Positions 8,274 through 15,488 of a DNA stretch of 64,000 nucleotides are shown here, one piece after another. The DNA comes from Streptomyces sp. MMG1533 (lineage in GTDB: Bacteria; Actinomycetota; Actinomycetes; Streptomycetales; Streptomycetaceae): the NCBI RefSeq assembly GCF_001279775.1, contig NZ_LGDG01000213.1:62001-126000 (forward strand). The letters are read 5' to 3'. The notes under the pieces were generated by a model. It made no database searches and was not told where the DNA came from. It saw only the letters and a program-made list of their open reading frames with translations. Within the stretch, counting starts at the first letter, position 1. Every line of letters starts with the position of its first letter. The position numbers and the translations under genes were made by a program.

Positions 8274-9432
8274 TGGGCGCGAGGTCCGTTCCGGCGCCTC
8301 GACGGCGTACGGCGACCAGGTCCGTACGAGCCTCGCCCGCCGGCGCGGCGGCCGGAGCGGACCCGCACGCACCGCCGCCCTCCTGCGACCCGCACCCGCC
8401 GGCGGCCTCCTCGGAGCCGCAACCGCCCCTGCGGTGCTCCGGCAGCGTCACCTGGTCGGCGCCCTCCACCTCGAACCCGGCGTCCGCGATCATGTCCAGG
8501 TCGGCCTTGCCCGCCTGGCCCTCACTGGTGAGGTAGTCGCCGAGGAAGATCGAGTTGGCCAGGTTGAGGGCGAGCGGCTGCATGGTGCGCAGATGGACCT
8601 CGCGGCCGCCGGCGATGCGCACCTCGACGTCCGGGCAGACGAACCGGACCATCGCCAGGATCCGCAGGCACCGCTGCGGGGTGAGGTTCCACTCCTTGGC
8701 GAGCGGCGTGCCCTCGAACGGGATCAGGAAGTTGACCGGCACGGAATCCGCGTCCAGCTCGCGCAGCGAGAAGACCACGTCGATCAGGTCCTCGTCCCGC
8801 TCGCCCATTCCGGCGATCAGCCCGGAGCAGGCGGACAGCCCGGCCGCGTGCGCCTTCTGCACGGTGTCCACCCGATCGGCGTACGTGTGCGTGGTCGTGA
8901 TGTCCTCGTACGTCGCCTCGGACGTGTTGAGGTTGTGGTTGTAGGCGTCCGCGCCCGCCTCACGCAGCCGCTCCGCCTGGCCGTCGGAGAGCAGACCGAG
9001 ACAGGCGCACACCTCGACGCCCTCGTTCCGGTCCTTGATCGCCTTGATGGTGTCGGAGACCCGGTCCACGTCCCGGTCGGTCGGGCCGCGCCCGCTGGCC
9101 ACCAGGCACACCCGTTTGGCGCCTCCCGCCAACCCGGCCGCCGCGGCCTCGGAGGCCTGATCGGGCTTGAGCCAGGTGTACTTGAGGATGCCGGCGGTGG
9201 AGCCGAGCCGCTGTGAGCAGTAGGAGCAGTCCTCCGGGCACAGGCCCGACTTGAGGTTGACGAGATAGTTGAGTTTCACCCGTCGGCCGAACCAGTGCCG
9301 GCGTACCTTGCCGGCCGCGGCCACCACATCGAGCAGGTCGTCGTCGGAAGTGGCGAGGACGGCCAGCGCCTCCTCGCGGGTCGGCAGCTCGCGCCGAAGC
9401 CCCTTGTCCACCAGCGTGTTCAGCAGGTCCAT
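8266..9432 (-). CDS. bioB: Biotin synthase (radical SAM), with a Cys-Gly-Ser-rich C-terminal tail
   Basis: A 388-residue radical SAM enzyme that inserts sulfur into dethiobiotin. The CxxxCxxC cluster motif is CPEDCSYC (about residues 61-68); downstream are the [2Fe-2S] ligands of BioB ([29 protein letters not shown]) and the conserved [10 protein letters not shown] near residue 290. Beyond the usual C-terminus there are ~45 extra residues with three Cys-Gly-Ser units about ten residues apart in a Gly/Ala-rich context; whether they bind metal is unknown. First gene of the minus-strand bio operon, divergent from bioF. Confidence 0.97.
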   Translation of the reverse strand: MDLLNTLVDKGLRRELPTREEALAVLATSDDDLLDVVAAAGKVRRHWFGRRVKLNYLVNLKSGLCPEDCSYCSQRLGSTAGILKYTWLKPDQASEAAAAGLAGGAKRVCLVASGRGPTDRDVDRVSDTIKAIKDRNEGVEVCACLGLLSDGQAERLREAGADAYNHNLNTSEATYEDITTTHTYADRVDTVQKAHAAGLSACSGLIAGMGERDEDLIDVVFSLRELDADSVPVNFLIPFEGTPLAKEWNLTPQRCLRILAMVRFVCPDVEVRIAGGREVHLRTMQPLALNLANSIFLGDYLTSEGQAGKADLDMIADAGFEVEGADQVTLPEHRRGGCGSEEAAGGCGSQEGGGACGSAPAAAPAGEARTDLVAVRRRGAGTDLAPNA

Positions 9433-9485
9433 GAGAGCCGATCCTGTCCTACGCAGGCGCTTTCGGCCAAGGAGACTTCGCACAA

Positions 9486-9498
9486 CGAAGGCGCTTCG
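9486..9498. promoter_or_regulatory. Palindrome in the bioB-bioF divergent region
   Basis: CGAAGGCGCTTCG has 5-bp inverted arms with a 3-bp centre, about 54 bp upstream of the bioB start and 100 bp from bioF. Its place in the divergent promoter region makes it a candidate operator; no known Streptomyces biotin repressor site could be matched by eye. Confidence 0.3.
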
Positions 9499-9550
9499 AC
9501 GTGTGGGTATTGCCACATCATGGGTGCCTGGTCGTCCCGCTAGGGTCTGT

Positions 9551-9589
9551 GCACTGCCTACAAATTCCCGGCAGTGCCTACACATTCCC
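9551..9589 (+). promoter_or_regulatory. Tandem 19-bp direct repeat just upstream of bioF
   Basis: GCACTGCCTACAAATTCCC (9551-9569) and GCAGTGCCTACACATTCCC (9571-9589) match at 17 of 19 positions with a 20-bp period, about two turns of the helix. The repeat ends 11 nt before the bioF ATG and follows a -10-like TAGGGT at 9541-9546. It is AT-rich compared with its surroundings. It may be a paired binding site for a regulator of bioF; this is inference. Confidence 0.45.
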
Positions 9590-9599
9590 TGGAGGGCCG

Positions 9600-10727
9600 A
9601 TGGCGTTCGCCTGGATCGACGAGCAGGCCGAGCTGCGCCGCCGCGCCGGACTCGTACGGACGCTGCGCCCGCGCCCCTCCGACTCGCCGCTCCTGGACCT
9701 GGCGAGCAACGACTACCTGGGCCTGGCCCGGCACCAGGAGGTCACCGAGGGCGCGGCGCGGGCCGCGCGGACCTGGGGCGGCGGCTCGACCGGCTCCCGG
9801 CTCGTCACCGGCACCACGGAACTCCACCAGGAGCTGGAACGCGAGCTGGCCGAGTTCTGCGGCGTCGAGGCGGCGCTCGTCTTCTCCTCGGGCTACGCGG
9901 CCAACCTCGCCGCGGTCACCGCGCTGGCACCGCACGGCTCGCTGATCGTCTCCGACGCCGGCAACCACGCCTCGCTCATCGACGGCTGCCGCCTGGCCCG
10001 CGGGAGCACGCAGGTCGTCGCGCACGCCGACCCGGACGCCGTTCGCAAGGCGCTCCGCACGCACGAGGGTCCCGCCGTCCTCGTGTCCGACACGGTCTTC
10101 TCGGTCGACGGCGACGCGGCCCCGCTGGCCGCGCTCGCCGAGGCGTGCCGCGAGCACGGGGCGGGACTGGTGGTGGACGACGCCCACGGCCTCGGCGTCC
10201 TCGGCGACGGCGGCCGCGGCGCCCCGCACGCGGCGGGACTCGCGGGCGCCGACGACGTCGTCGTGACGGTCACGCTGTCCAAGTCGCTGGGCAGTCAGGG
10301 CGGCGCCGTCCTCGGCCCCGCCCGGGTGATCGACCACCTCGTCAACGCGGCCCGGACGTTCATCTTCGACACCGGACTCGCCCCCGCGGCGGCGGGCGCG
10401 GCCCTCGCGGCCCTGCGGCTGCTGCGCCGCGAGCCGCAGCGGGCCGCGCGGGCCCGAGCGGTCGCCGCCGACCTGCACGCACGCCTGAGCGCCGCGGGTC
10501 TGGAGGCGGTACGTCCGGACGCCGCGGTCGTCTCCGTGCGCGCACCGTCCCCGGAGGGGGCCGTGCGCTGGGCGGCCGACTGTCGTGCGGAGGGGCTGGC
10601 CGTGGGCTGCTTCCGTCCTCCTTCCGTGCCCGACGGCATCTCCCGGCTGAGGCTGACCGCCCGCGCGGACCTCTCCGACGGGCAGATCGAGCGCGCTGTA
10701 CGGGTGATCGGCGAGACGCGACCGTGA
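9600..10727 (+). CDS. bioF: 8-amino-7-oxononanoate synthase
   Basis: A 375-residue PLP enzyme of the alpha-oxoamine synthase family. It condenses pimeloyl-CoA/ACP with alanine to KAPA, the entry step of the biotin ring. Seen are [42 protein letters not shown], the PLP-Asp motif [12 protein letters not shown], and the Schiff-base lysine in [15 protein letters not shown] 9600 has GGAGGG 5 nt upstream. It runs opposite to bioB-bioA-bioD from the shared 167-bp control region. Confidence 0.96.
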   Translation: MAFAWIDEQAELRRRAGLVRTLRPRPSDSPLLDLASNDYLGLARHQEVTEGAARAARTWGGGSTGSRLVTGTTELHQELERELAEFCGVEAALVFSSGYAANLAAVTALAPHGSLIVSDAGNHASLIDGCRLARGSTQVVAHADPDAVRKALRTHEGPAVLVSDTVFSVDGDAAPLAALAEACREHGAGLVVDDAHGLGVLGDGGRGAPHAAGLAGADDVVVTVTLSKSLGSQGGAVLGPARVIDHLVNAARTFIFDTGLAPAAAGAALAALRLLRREPQRAARARAVAADLHARLSAAGLEAVRPDAAVVSVRAPSPEGAVRWAADCRAEGLAVGCFRPPSVPDGISRLRLTARADLSDGQIERAVRVIGETRP

Positions 10728-10769
10728 GTCGGCGTGCCACGGCCGTGCCTTGCGCGAGGGCGGAAACGG

Positions 10770-11000
10770 TCAGATGTGGGGCACCGCGGCCGTGAACCCC
10801 GCCCAGCTCTCGGGGGAGAAGAGCAGGGCGGGTCCGGCCGGGTTCTTCGAGTCGCGCACGGCGAGCAGTCCGGCCGAGCGCCCGGCCACGAGCCGGGCGG
10901 TCTCGACGCAGTTGTTCGCTCCTGTGCTGTAACTGCTGCGCAGCCACCGCAGGCCGTGCAGATCGGTGCTGGAAGGTACGTGCCGAGGCAGGGCAGGCAT
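10770..11000 (-). CDS. DUF397 family protein
   Basis: A 76-residue protein with the two DUF397 blocks, W-x-R-S-S-Y-S (WLRSSYSTGANNCVETA) and V-R-D-S-K (LAVRDSKNPAGPALLFSPESW). It lies 9 nt downstream of the XRE regulator gene. DUF397 genes recur in Streptomyces next to XRE-DUF5753 regulators and ATP-binding proteins (the AbaA/WhiJ-like sets affecting development and antibiotics). In characterised systems the small protein antagonises the regulator; that role is assumed here by family. Confidence 0.9.
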   Translation of the reverse strand: MPALPRHVPSSTDLHGLRWLRSSYSTGANNCVETARLVAGRSAGLLAVRDSKNPAGPALLFSPESWAGFTAAVPHI

Positions 11001-11009
11001 GGTGCCTCC

Positions 11010-11870
11010 TTACGCGCCGTCACCTATAGCGGCGATGTAGTCCAACGAGTCCTCGGGCGAAAGGGCGTGGAACTGAAGGGCGTTGAAGGCCTCGGTGTAG
11101 GCCTGGAGGTCTTCTTTCCGCTCGAGGTAGAGGCTACTCGTCAAGTGGTCGAGAACAACCACATCCAGATCAGATGTGCGCGAAAATGAGAAGATAACGA
11201 AAGGCCCGGTGACGCCGATGTGCGCGCCGGCCGCGAACGGCAGTACTTGCAACCGCACTTGGGGCAGCCGCGCCGCCTCGACCAGCCGCGCCAACTGCCG
11301 CGCCATGATGTCGGGGCCGCCGACCTCCCGCCGCAGCACGGCCTCGTCCAGGACGGCGCTCAGCCCCAGCGGCGGATGCGAACGCAGTACGTCCTGCCGG
11401 GCCAGGCGCACCTCGACCAGGGTGTCGAGACGCTCGTCGTCCAGCCCGTCCACCGCGGCCTTCGTCACCGCCCGGGCGTACTCGGGAGTCTGCAGCAGCC
11501 CGGGCACCACCGAGGTCTCCAGCGTGCGCATCGCGCTCGCCTGCGACTCCAGGCTGATGAAGTCCCGGTAGGTCGGCGGCAGCACACCTCGGTACGCCTG
11601 CCACCAGTGGTGCCGGCCGCCACCCTCGTCCGAGCCAGCCAACATCAAGAGCAGCTCGCGCAGTTGGGAGTCGTGCACCCCGTAGGCATCCAGGAGTATC
11701 CGCACATCGGCCGGTTTCACCCCGCTCGCGCCGGTCTCGATCCGGCTCACCTTCGACTGGTGCCAGCCCACCTGCCGGGCGGCCTCACCACTCGTGAGCC
11801 CCGCACCGGCGCGCAACGCACGCAGTTCGGCGCCCAGTTTCCGGCGGCGCACCGCGGGACCGTGCTGCAT
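11010..11870 (-). CDS. XRE-family HTH regulator with DUF5753 sensor domain
   Basis: A 286-residue regulator. The HTH occupies residues ~10-65 (LGAELRALRAGAGLTSGEAA, then WHQSKVSRIETG) and is followed by DUF5753 (residues ~95-270: YRDFISLESQASAMRTLETS, VPGLLQTPEYARA). ATG 11870 is chosen for the AAGGAG 7 nt upstream. The codons for about residues 225-255 use more A/T in third positions than their neighbours, unusual in this window. Upstream is the divergent ATP-binding protein gene and downstream a DUF397 gene: together the WhiJ/AbaA-like trio of Streptomyces. Confidence 0.9.
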   Translation of the reverse strand: MQHGPAVRRRKLGAELRALRAGAGLTSGEAARQVGWHQSKVSRIETGASGVKPADVRILLDAYGVHDSQLRELLLMLAGSDEGGGRHHWWQAYRGVLPPTYRDFISLESQASAMRTLETSVVPGLLQTPEYARAVTKAAVDGLDDERLDTLVEVRLARQDVLRSHPPLGLSAVLDEAVLRREVGGPDIMARQLARLVEAARLPQVRLQVLPFAAGAHIGVTGPFVIFSFSRTSDLDVVVLDHLTSSLYLERKEDLQAYTEAFNALQFHALSPEDSLDYIAAIGDGA

Positions 11871-12084
11871 GGGGCTACTCCTTACTCCAACCGAGGCACC
11901 CAAATACGGTCTGCCGTCGCAGAGTTCACCGCTTCGAGCGACAGATATATGCACATCTTGGTGGATCGCCACCCGTGACCGCCCCGGTAATGGCACTCTG
12001 GCGGCGAAGCACCAGTCCGGGACCGTACTCGAACCTCCGCCTTCGTGTCGGACTGCGGTCCCGCGGGAAAGGGACGACGTCGTC

Positions 12085-12558
12085 ATGGCAGACCACCTGG
12101 AATCATCCGTCACTCTGCCGAGCGATCCCGCCTCGGTCTCCACGGCCCGCTCCTACGTGCTCGCAACCCTGGCGGAGTGGGGCCTGCCGGCGGACACGGA
12201 AGCGGCCGACACCATCCGCCTCATCGTCTCCGAGCTCGCGACCAACGCCGTACAGCACACCTTCGGGCAGTCACCCACCTTCACGGTGGACATCGCCCTC
12301 GACCGTGACGAACGTCTGCGCATCGGTGTCACCGACAGCCATCCGCGCTTCCCGAAACGCCTGCCCGCCGCCGTCCAGCAGGACAACGGCCGCGGCATGG
12401 TGATCATCCGCTGGCTGACCGCGGAGTGCGGCGGCAGACTCAGAGTCCGGCCGACCCGTGAGGGCGGCAAGACCGTTTTAATCGAGCTGCCGTGGACCGT
12501 GCCTGCCGAACCGGTGCCTGCCGAACCGGTGCCGACGGCCGGGCAACGGGAACCGTAG
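12085..12558 (+). CDS. HATPase (RsbW-like) ATP-binding regulatory protein containing a TTA codon
   Basis: A 157-residue protein of the anti-sigma-factor/histidine-kinase ATPase fold: N-box IVSELATNAVQHTF (about residues 50-63), IGVTDSHPRF and DNGRGMVIIRWLTAECG as G1/G2 boxes. It has no sensor or phosphoacceptor domain. Codon 132 (12478-12480) is TTA, the rarest codon in Streptomyces, needing the bldA tRNA, so translation should depend on bldA. Near the 3' end a 15-bp unit is duplicated in tandem (VPAEPVPAEP). Divergent from the XRE/DUF397 pair. Confidence 0.88.
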   Translation: MADHLESSVTLPSDPASVSTARSYVLATLAEWGLPADTEAADTIRLIVSELATNAVQHTFGQSPTFTVDIALDRDERLRIGVTDSHPRFPKRLPAAVQQDNGRGMVIIRWLTAECGGRLRVRPTREGGKTVLIELPWTVPAEPVPAEPVPTAGQREP

Positions 12559-13051
12559 GACGCTCGGCCGCGCTGTGCATCCGGCACCCGGCGGGCCCGC
12601 GTGACCAGCACCTGGCCGGCGCCCGTGGGCGGCGTTGCCGAGGACGTCGGTGCTCGCGTCGGGCGCGGTGCCGACCGGGCGTCGAAGGGGTCAGCGGCGG
12701 CGGGCTGACGGTTCCCGGTGCGGTGCTCCTTCTGGAACCGCTGTGGGCGGCCTGACGGCTGCCCGGTGCGCGTCGGTGGCACGGCCCGCCGTACCGGACG
12801 CGGAAGCGGCCATCAGGGGCCCAGACACACGAGCAGGGCCGCCCCGCCTGCGGCCGGCCCGTCGGCCGGCCGCGGGCGGGGCGGCCACCACGAGCAGTGC
12901 CGACCCGGCGAACGCGAGCACCGGCACCCCCCATGCCGGGGGTGGCGAGCCGTGAGAAGACCTGGCCGGAACGCGAAGAGGATCTGCTCCCCGGTCTGGG
13001 TGACGCGCGGTTCCTGGAGCGGTTCGCGCGCCACCGGGGGCCCCTGGAAGG
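12559..13051. other. Stretch with no gene I can support
   Basis: About 490 GC-rich bases between the ATP-binding protein and the NlpC/P60 terminator. Open frames occur on both strands, but their translations are Arg/Pro/Gly-rich without a recognisable fold. One minus-strand frame contains a hydrophobic run (PVLAFAGSALLVVAAPP, near 12880-12935) that may be a relic of a membrane gene. Confidence 0.4.
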
Positions 13052-13078
13052 GGGCGGCGGCGGGTCAGGCCGCCGCCC
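13052..13078 (-). terminator. Hairpin terminator of the NlpC/P60 gene
   Basis: Perfect 10-bp GC arms (13052-13061 and 13069-13078) around a 7-nt loop, 15 nt beyond the NlpC/P60 stop codon. No T-run follows, as is usual for Streptomyces terminators. Confidence 0.7.
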
Positions 13079-13093
13079 TCCTCCGAGGGTGGG

Positions 13094-13567
13094 TCACTTG
13101 ACCCGGCCGTACCAGACGCTCTTGGTCCAGATCTTCTGCAGTCGCACCACGTCCCCGGTCTTCGGGGCGTGCCAGATCTTCCCCTTCCCGGCGTAGATGC
13201 CGACGTGGTAGACGCTCGAACCCGAGTGGAAGAACACCAGGTCTCCGGCCTTGCGGCTCTTGGAGGAGATGTGGCGCGTCTTGTTGTACTGCTGGGCCGC
13301 CGTACGGGGCAGTTTCTTGCCCACCTTCTTGAACGAGTACAGCGTGAGCCCGGAGCAGTCGAACCGGCGCGGTCCGGTGGCCCCGTACTTGTACGGGGAG
13401 CCCTTCTTGGACGCCGCGACCTGAAGTGCCTTCGTCGCCGGCGTGGCGGCCGCGGCGTCGGAGGCGACACCCGGGACCACGACGGAACCGCCCACTGCGG
13501 CGATGGTGAGGGCCGAGGCCGTACCGGCCCGGACCATGAGCGACGGGACACGATTGAGCGCAGTCAT
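13094..13567 (-). CDS. Secreted NlpC/P60 cell-wall hydrolase
   Basis: A 157-residue exported peptidoglycan endopeptidase. Residues 1-41 are a signal peptide (cleavage near DAAAAT). The NlpC/P60 domain fills the rest: catalytic Cys71 in RFDCSGLT, His121 in VYHVGIYAG and the third polar residue His133 in IWHAP. By family it cuts the gamma-D-Glu to diaminoacid bond in the peptide stem. Unlike Rpf or RipA types it has no extra binding domain. It is preceded by a c-di-AMP riboswitch, which ties expression to c-di-AMP as for other Streptomyces wall hydrolases. Confidence 0.94.
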   Translation of the reverse strand: MTALNRVPSLMVRAGTASALTIAAVGGSVVVPGVASDAAAATPATKALQVAASKKGSPYKYGATGPRRFDCSGLTLYSFKKVGKKLPRTAAQQYNKTRHISSKSRKAGDLVFFHSGSSVYHVGIYAGKGKIWHAPKTGDVVRLQKIWTKSVWYGRVK

Positions 13568-13583
13568 GCGCAACCCTTCGTCA

Positions 13584-13787
13584 GCCGCCTGTGAAGGATG
13601 ACCTGTCGGATTCGGGCTGGCGAAGTTGCCCGGCCGCTGCTGCGGCTTCACCCCAAGGGCTGCTCGGCCCGGCGCCTCTCATGCGGAGACGACCGTTCCG
13701 GCGACCCGTCGTGCTTGGGTCCTCCACTCCTGCCGATCCACTCCTGTCGACCGGTCATCCGGGCAGCGGCAGGACTCGGCGTCCGCC
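13584..13787 (-). ncRNA. ydaO-yuaA (cyclic di-AMP) riboswitch upstream of the NlpC/P60 gene
   Basis: Read on the minus strand, the leader has in order CGCCGAGTCCTGCC, a conserved GGCAGGAGTGGAGGACCC block, the TTGGGGTGAAGCCGC element, CGGGCAACTT, and the closing CCCGAATCCGACAGG...CAGGCGG. These match the conserved blocks of the ydaO class, and such riboswitches sit ahead of NlpC/P60 and Rpf genes in actinobacteria. The 3' end is about 17 nt from the start codon. In the family, c-di-AMP binding turns expression off. The 5' boundary is approximate. Confidence 0.87.
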
Positions 13788-13794
13788 CGGATCG

Positions 13795-13813
13795 CCCCGC
13801 CGCTGCGGCGGGG
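13795..13813. other. Strong palindromic hairpin just 5' of the riboswitch
   Basis: CCCCGCCGC-T-GCGGCGGGG has perfect 9-bp arms. On the minus strand it lies immediately before the riboswitch 5' end. It could be part of an extended riboswitch stem, an operator or a terminator of upstream transcription; nothing on the plus strand reads into it from a gene. Confidence 0.4.
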
Positions 13814-14075
13814 TCTTGTCGTCAGACAGGGATCTTGGCTCACGGATGTCCGAAATTCCCAACGGAACCTGTGGTTTGTGTTGTTACTCACCACTCACCC
13901 GTTCGGGTGGACACCCCAGTGTTCGAAAGGGCGTCCAGGGACCCGAGGACGCTCGGACCAGCACCGGAGCGACTCATTCCGCCCTCGGGCCACGCGCGTT
14001 GCGCAACTTTGGCGGGCCCGAAAATGGACGCGTGAGTACTCCAAAAGGACGTACACCGTTTGGTGCGTTTCAATG
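13814..14075. other. Non-coding stretch between riboswitch leader and clpP operon terminator
   Basis: About 260 bases, more AT-rich than the surroundings. It must hold the promoter of the riboswitch-NlpC/P60 transcript (minus strand). I see no convincing gene on either strand. Confidence 0.4.
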
Positions 14076-14117
14076 CCGGTCCGGACGCTCCGTCAGGAGG
14101 CGGTGCGTCCGGACCGG
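14076..14117 (-). terminator. Terminator of the clpP operon
   Basis: Perfect 13-bp inverted arms CCGGTCCGGACGC (14076-14088) and GCGTCCGGACCGG (14105-14117) around a 16-nt loop, 12 nt past the stop of the gene after clpP. Confidence 0.75.
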
Positions 14118-14128
14118 CTGGTCGTGCG

Positions 14129-14434
14129 TCAACCGTCGGAGCGCGGCGGCAGCGTGACGCGAGCCGTGCGGCGCTCCCCGTCCAGCACGCGCAGCGCACG
14201 CGCCAGCGTGTCGGCGTGCACCTCGCTCTCGCCCCGACGGTGCATCAGCGCCAGCGCGTCCCGCAGCTGGGCCGCCTTGGTGACCAGTGCCTGCGCGGCC
14301 CGCAGCCCGCGGTACGTGTCGCCGTGGTGGGCCGGGTTGATCCGGCCGAGCAGGTCGACCACGTCGAGATAACGGTCGATCAGTTCGCCCTCGGCGCGCG
14401 TCAGGGCGGGCAGCGGTGGCAGGTCGGGCAGCAT
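14129..14434 (-). CDS. Small helical protein of unknown function, cotranscribed with clpP
   Basis: A 101-residue, mostly alpha-helical soluble protein (ALTRAEGELIDRYLDVVDLL; LRAAQALVTKAAQLRDALAL) with many Arg, Asp and Glu. I do not recognise the family. Its ATG is 7 nt after the clpP stop, so translation is likely coupled, and the operon terminator follows it directly. A role with ClpP, such as adaptor or regulator, is suggested only by position. Confidence 0.75.
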   Translation of the reverse strand: MLPDLPPLPALTRAEGELIDRYLDVVDLLGRINPAHHGDTYRGLRAAQALVTKAAQLRDALALMHRRGESEVHADTLARALRVLDGERRTARVTLPPRSDG

Positions 14435-14441
14435 CGGCGGC

Positions 14442-15077
14442 TCACCCCTCGCCGGGGCCGGGGCGCGAGGCCTTGCGGCTCGGGATGATCCGGTCCGCCA
14501 GCCCGTACTCCAGCGCCTCCTGCGCGGAGAAGATCTTGTCCCGCTCGATGTCGGTGTTCACCTGTTCCGGGCTGCGCCCCGTGTGCCGTACCAGCATCTC
14601 TTCCAGGCGGGACCGTACGCGCAGCAACTCGTCGGCCTGGATGGCCAGATCGCTCGCCTGTCCCTGAACCGGCTCGGACAGCGCGGGCTGGTGGATCACC
14701 ACCCGCGCACCCGGCAGCAGGTTCCGCTTGCCGGGCGTGCCCGCGGCCAGCAGCACCGCGGCGGACGAGCCGGCCTGCCCCAGGCACGTCGTCTCCACGT
14801 CGCACGTGACGTACTGCATCGTGTCGTAGATCGCCGACATCGAACTGAACGAGCCCCCGGGGGAGTTGATGTACAGCATGATGTCGCGGTCCGGGTCCCG
14901 GTACTCCAGGTACATGAACTGGGCCATCACGTCGTTCGCCGAGATGTCGTCGATCGGCGTCCCCAGGAAGACGATCCGTTCCTCCAGCAGTTTCGAGTAC
15001 GGATCCATCGTCTTCTGCCCGGAACTCGTGCGTTCCGTGAACTCGGGCAGGACGTAGCGGGCGGACGGTCGGGTCAT
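14442..15077 (-). CDS. clpP: ATP-dependent Clp protease proteolytic subunit (accessory ClpP)
   Basis: A 211-residue peptidase subunit. The triad is intact: Ser104 (in QAGSSAAV), His129 (VVIHQPAL) and Asp180 (DIERDKIF), with the SPGGS oxyanion/strand motif at 72-76. The N-terminal ~23 residues are longer than in E. coli ClpP, as in actinobacterial forms. ATG 15077 has AAGGAGGGG upstream. Streptomyces carry several clpP genes; this one is a single copy rather than a clpP1P2-type pair, and no Clp ATPase is nearby. It is divergent from a Phd-type antitoxin gene with a 63-bp shared region. Confidence 0.94.
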   Translation of the reverse strand: MTRPSARYVLPEFTERTSSGQKTMDPYSKLLEERIVFLGTPIDDISANDVMAQFMYLEYRDPDRDIMLYINSPGGSFSSMSAIYDTMQYVTCDVETTCLGQAGSSAAVLLAAGTPGKRNLLPGARVVIHQPALSEPVQGQASDLAIQADELLRVRSRLEEMLVRHTGRSPEQVNTDIERDKIFSAQEALEYGLADRIIPSRKASRPGPGEG

Positions 15078-15105
15078 GGCTGCCCCTCCTTCGGCGTCTG
15101 TAAAA

Positions 15106-15140
15106 AATGTACAGGATGTACGTGACGTTATGATGGGGGT
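15106..15140. promoter_or_regulatory. Shared clpP / phd-like divergent promoter with repeated ATGTAC
   Basis: Two ATGTAC hexamers (15107-15112 and 15116-15121), each containing the palindrome GTAC, lie in the 63-bp gap between clpP and the antitoxin gene. For the antitoxin a -10-like TATGAT at 15129-15134 places transcription start at about 15141, the A of its ATG, so its mRNA may be leaderless. On the minus strand TACATT (15106-15111) is a possible clpP -10. A DNA-binding antitoxin on the repeats would affect both genes; inferred. Confidence 0.45.
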
Positions 15141-15419
15141 ATGGCCTACGAGATTCCGGTGACGCAAGCCAGAGCTGAACTCGCCGACCTGATCAATCGG
15201 GTGGTGTACGGCGGTGAGCGGGTGGTCGTGACGCGGCACGGCAAACCCCTCGTCGCCCTGGTTTCCGCCGCCGACCTCGAACGGCTGGAGGAGCTCCAGG
15301 AGCCCGCGGAGGAGCAGGTGATCAGCGCGGTCTCCACCGTCCGTGAGGTCGCGTCCGCTCCCCGCGAACAGCAGCGGTTCGGTATCGCGGCACACCACCG
15401 CGGGTCCAGCGCCTCCTGA
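15141..15419 (+). CDS. Phd/YefM-type antitoxin without an adjacent toxin
   Basis: A 92-residue protein. The N-terminal ~55 residues are a clear Phd/YefM fold: [20 protein letters not shown], then [26 protein letters not shown]. Such proteins bind DNA as dimers at their own promoters and neutralise Doc/YoeB-like toxins by their C-terminal tail. Here no toxin follows: a strong terminator comes 11 nt after the stop, then a convergent unrelated gene. It is back to back with clpP. Antitoxins of this type are usually Clp or Lon substrates, which makes the pairing notable. Confidence 0.88.
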   Translation: MAYEIPVTQARAELADLINRVVYGGERVVVTRHGKPLVALVSAADLERLEELQEPAEEQVISAVSTVREVASAPREQQRFGIAAHHRGSSAS

Positions 15420-15429
15420 ATGACGAAAA

Positions 15430-15469
15430 GACCGTGCGCCCCCGTCCGCCACGGCGGGGGTGCACGGTC
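15430..15469. terminator. Bidirectional terminator between phd-like gene and membrane protein gene
   Basis: 15-bp arms (15430-15444 and 15455-15469), complementary except for one G-T wobble, around a 10-nt loop, between two convergent genes. Confidence 0.75.
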
Positions 15470-15488
15470 GGACTGGCGCGGGCGACCG

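Noticed and set aside
9510..9546. TTGCCA ... TAGGGT as a bioF promoter
   Set aside because: The spacer is 25 bp, too long for a normal sigma-70-type promoter; only the -10-like box is kept.
12897..13196. Plus-strand frame with a charged run (EREEDLLPGLGDARFLERFA)
   Set aside because: It runs into the NlpC/P60 gene on the other strand and has no start site or homologous fold I can recognise.
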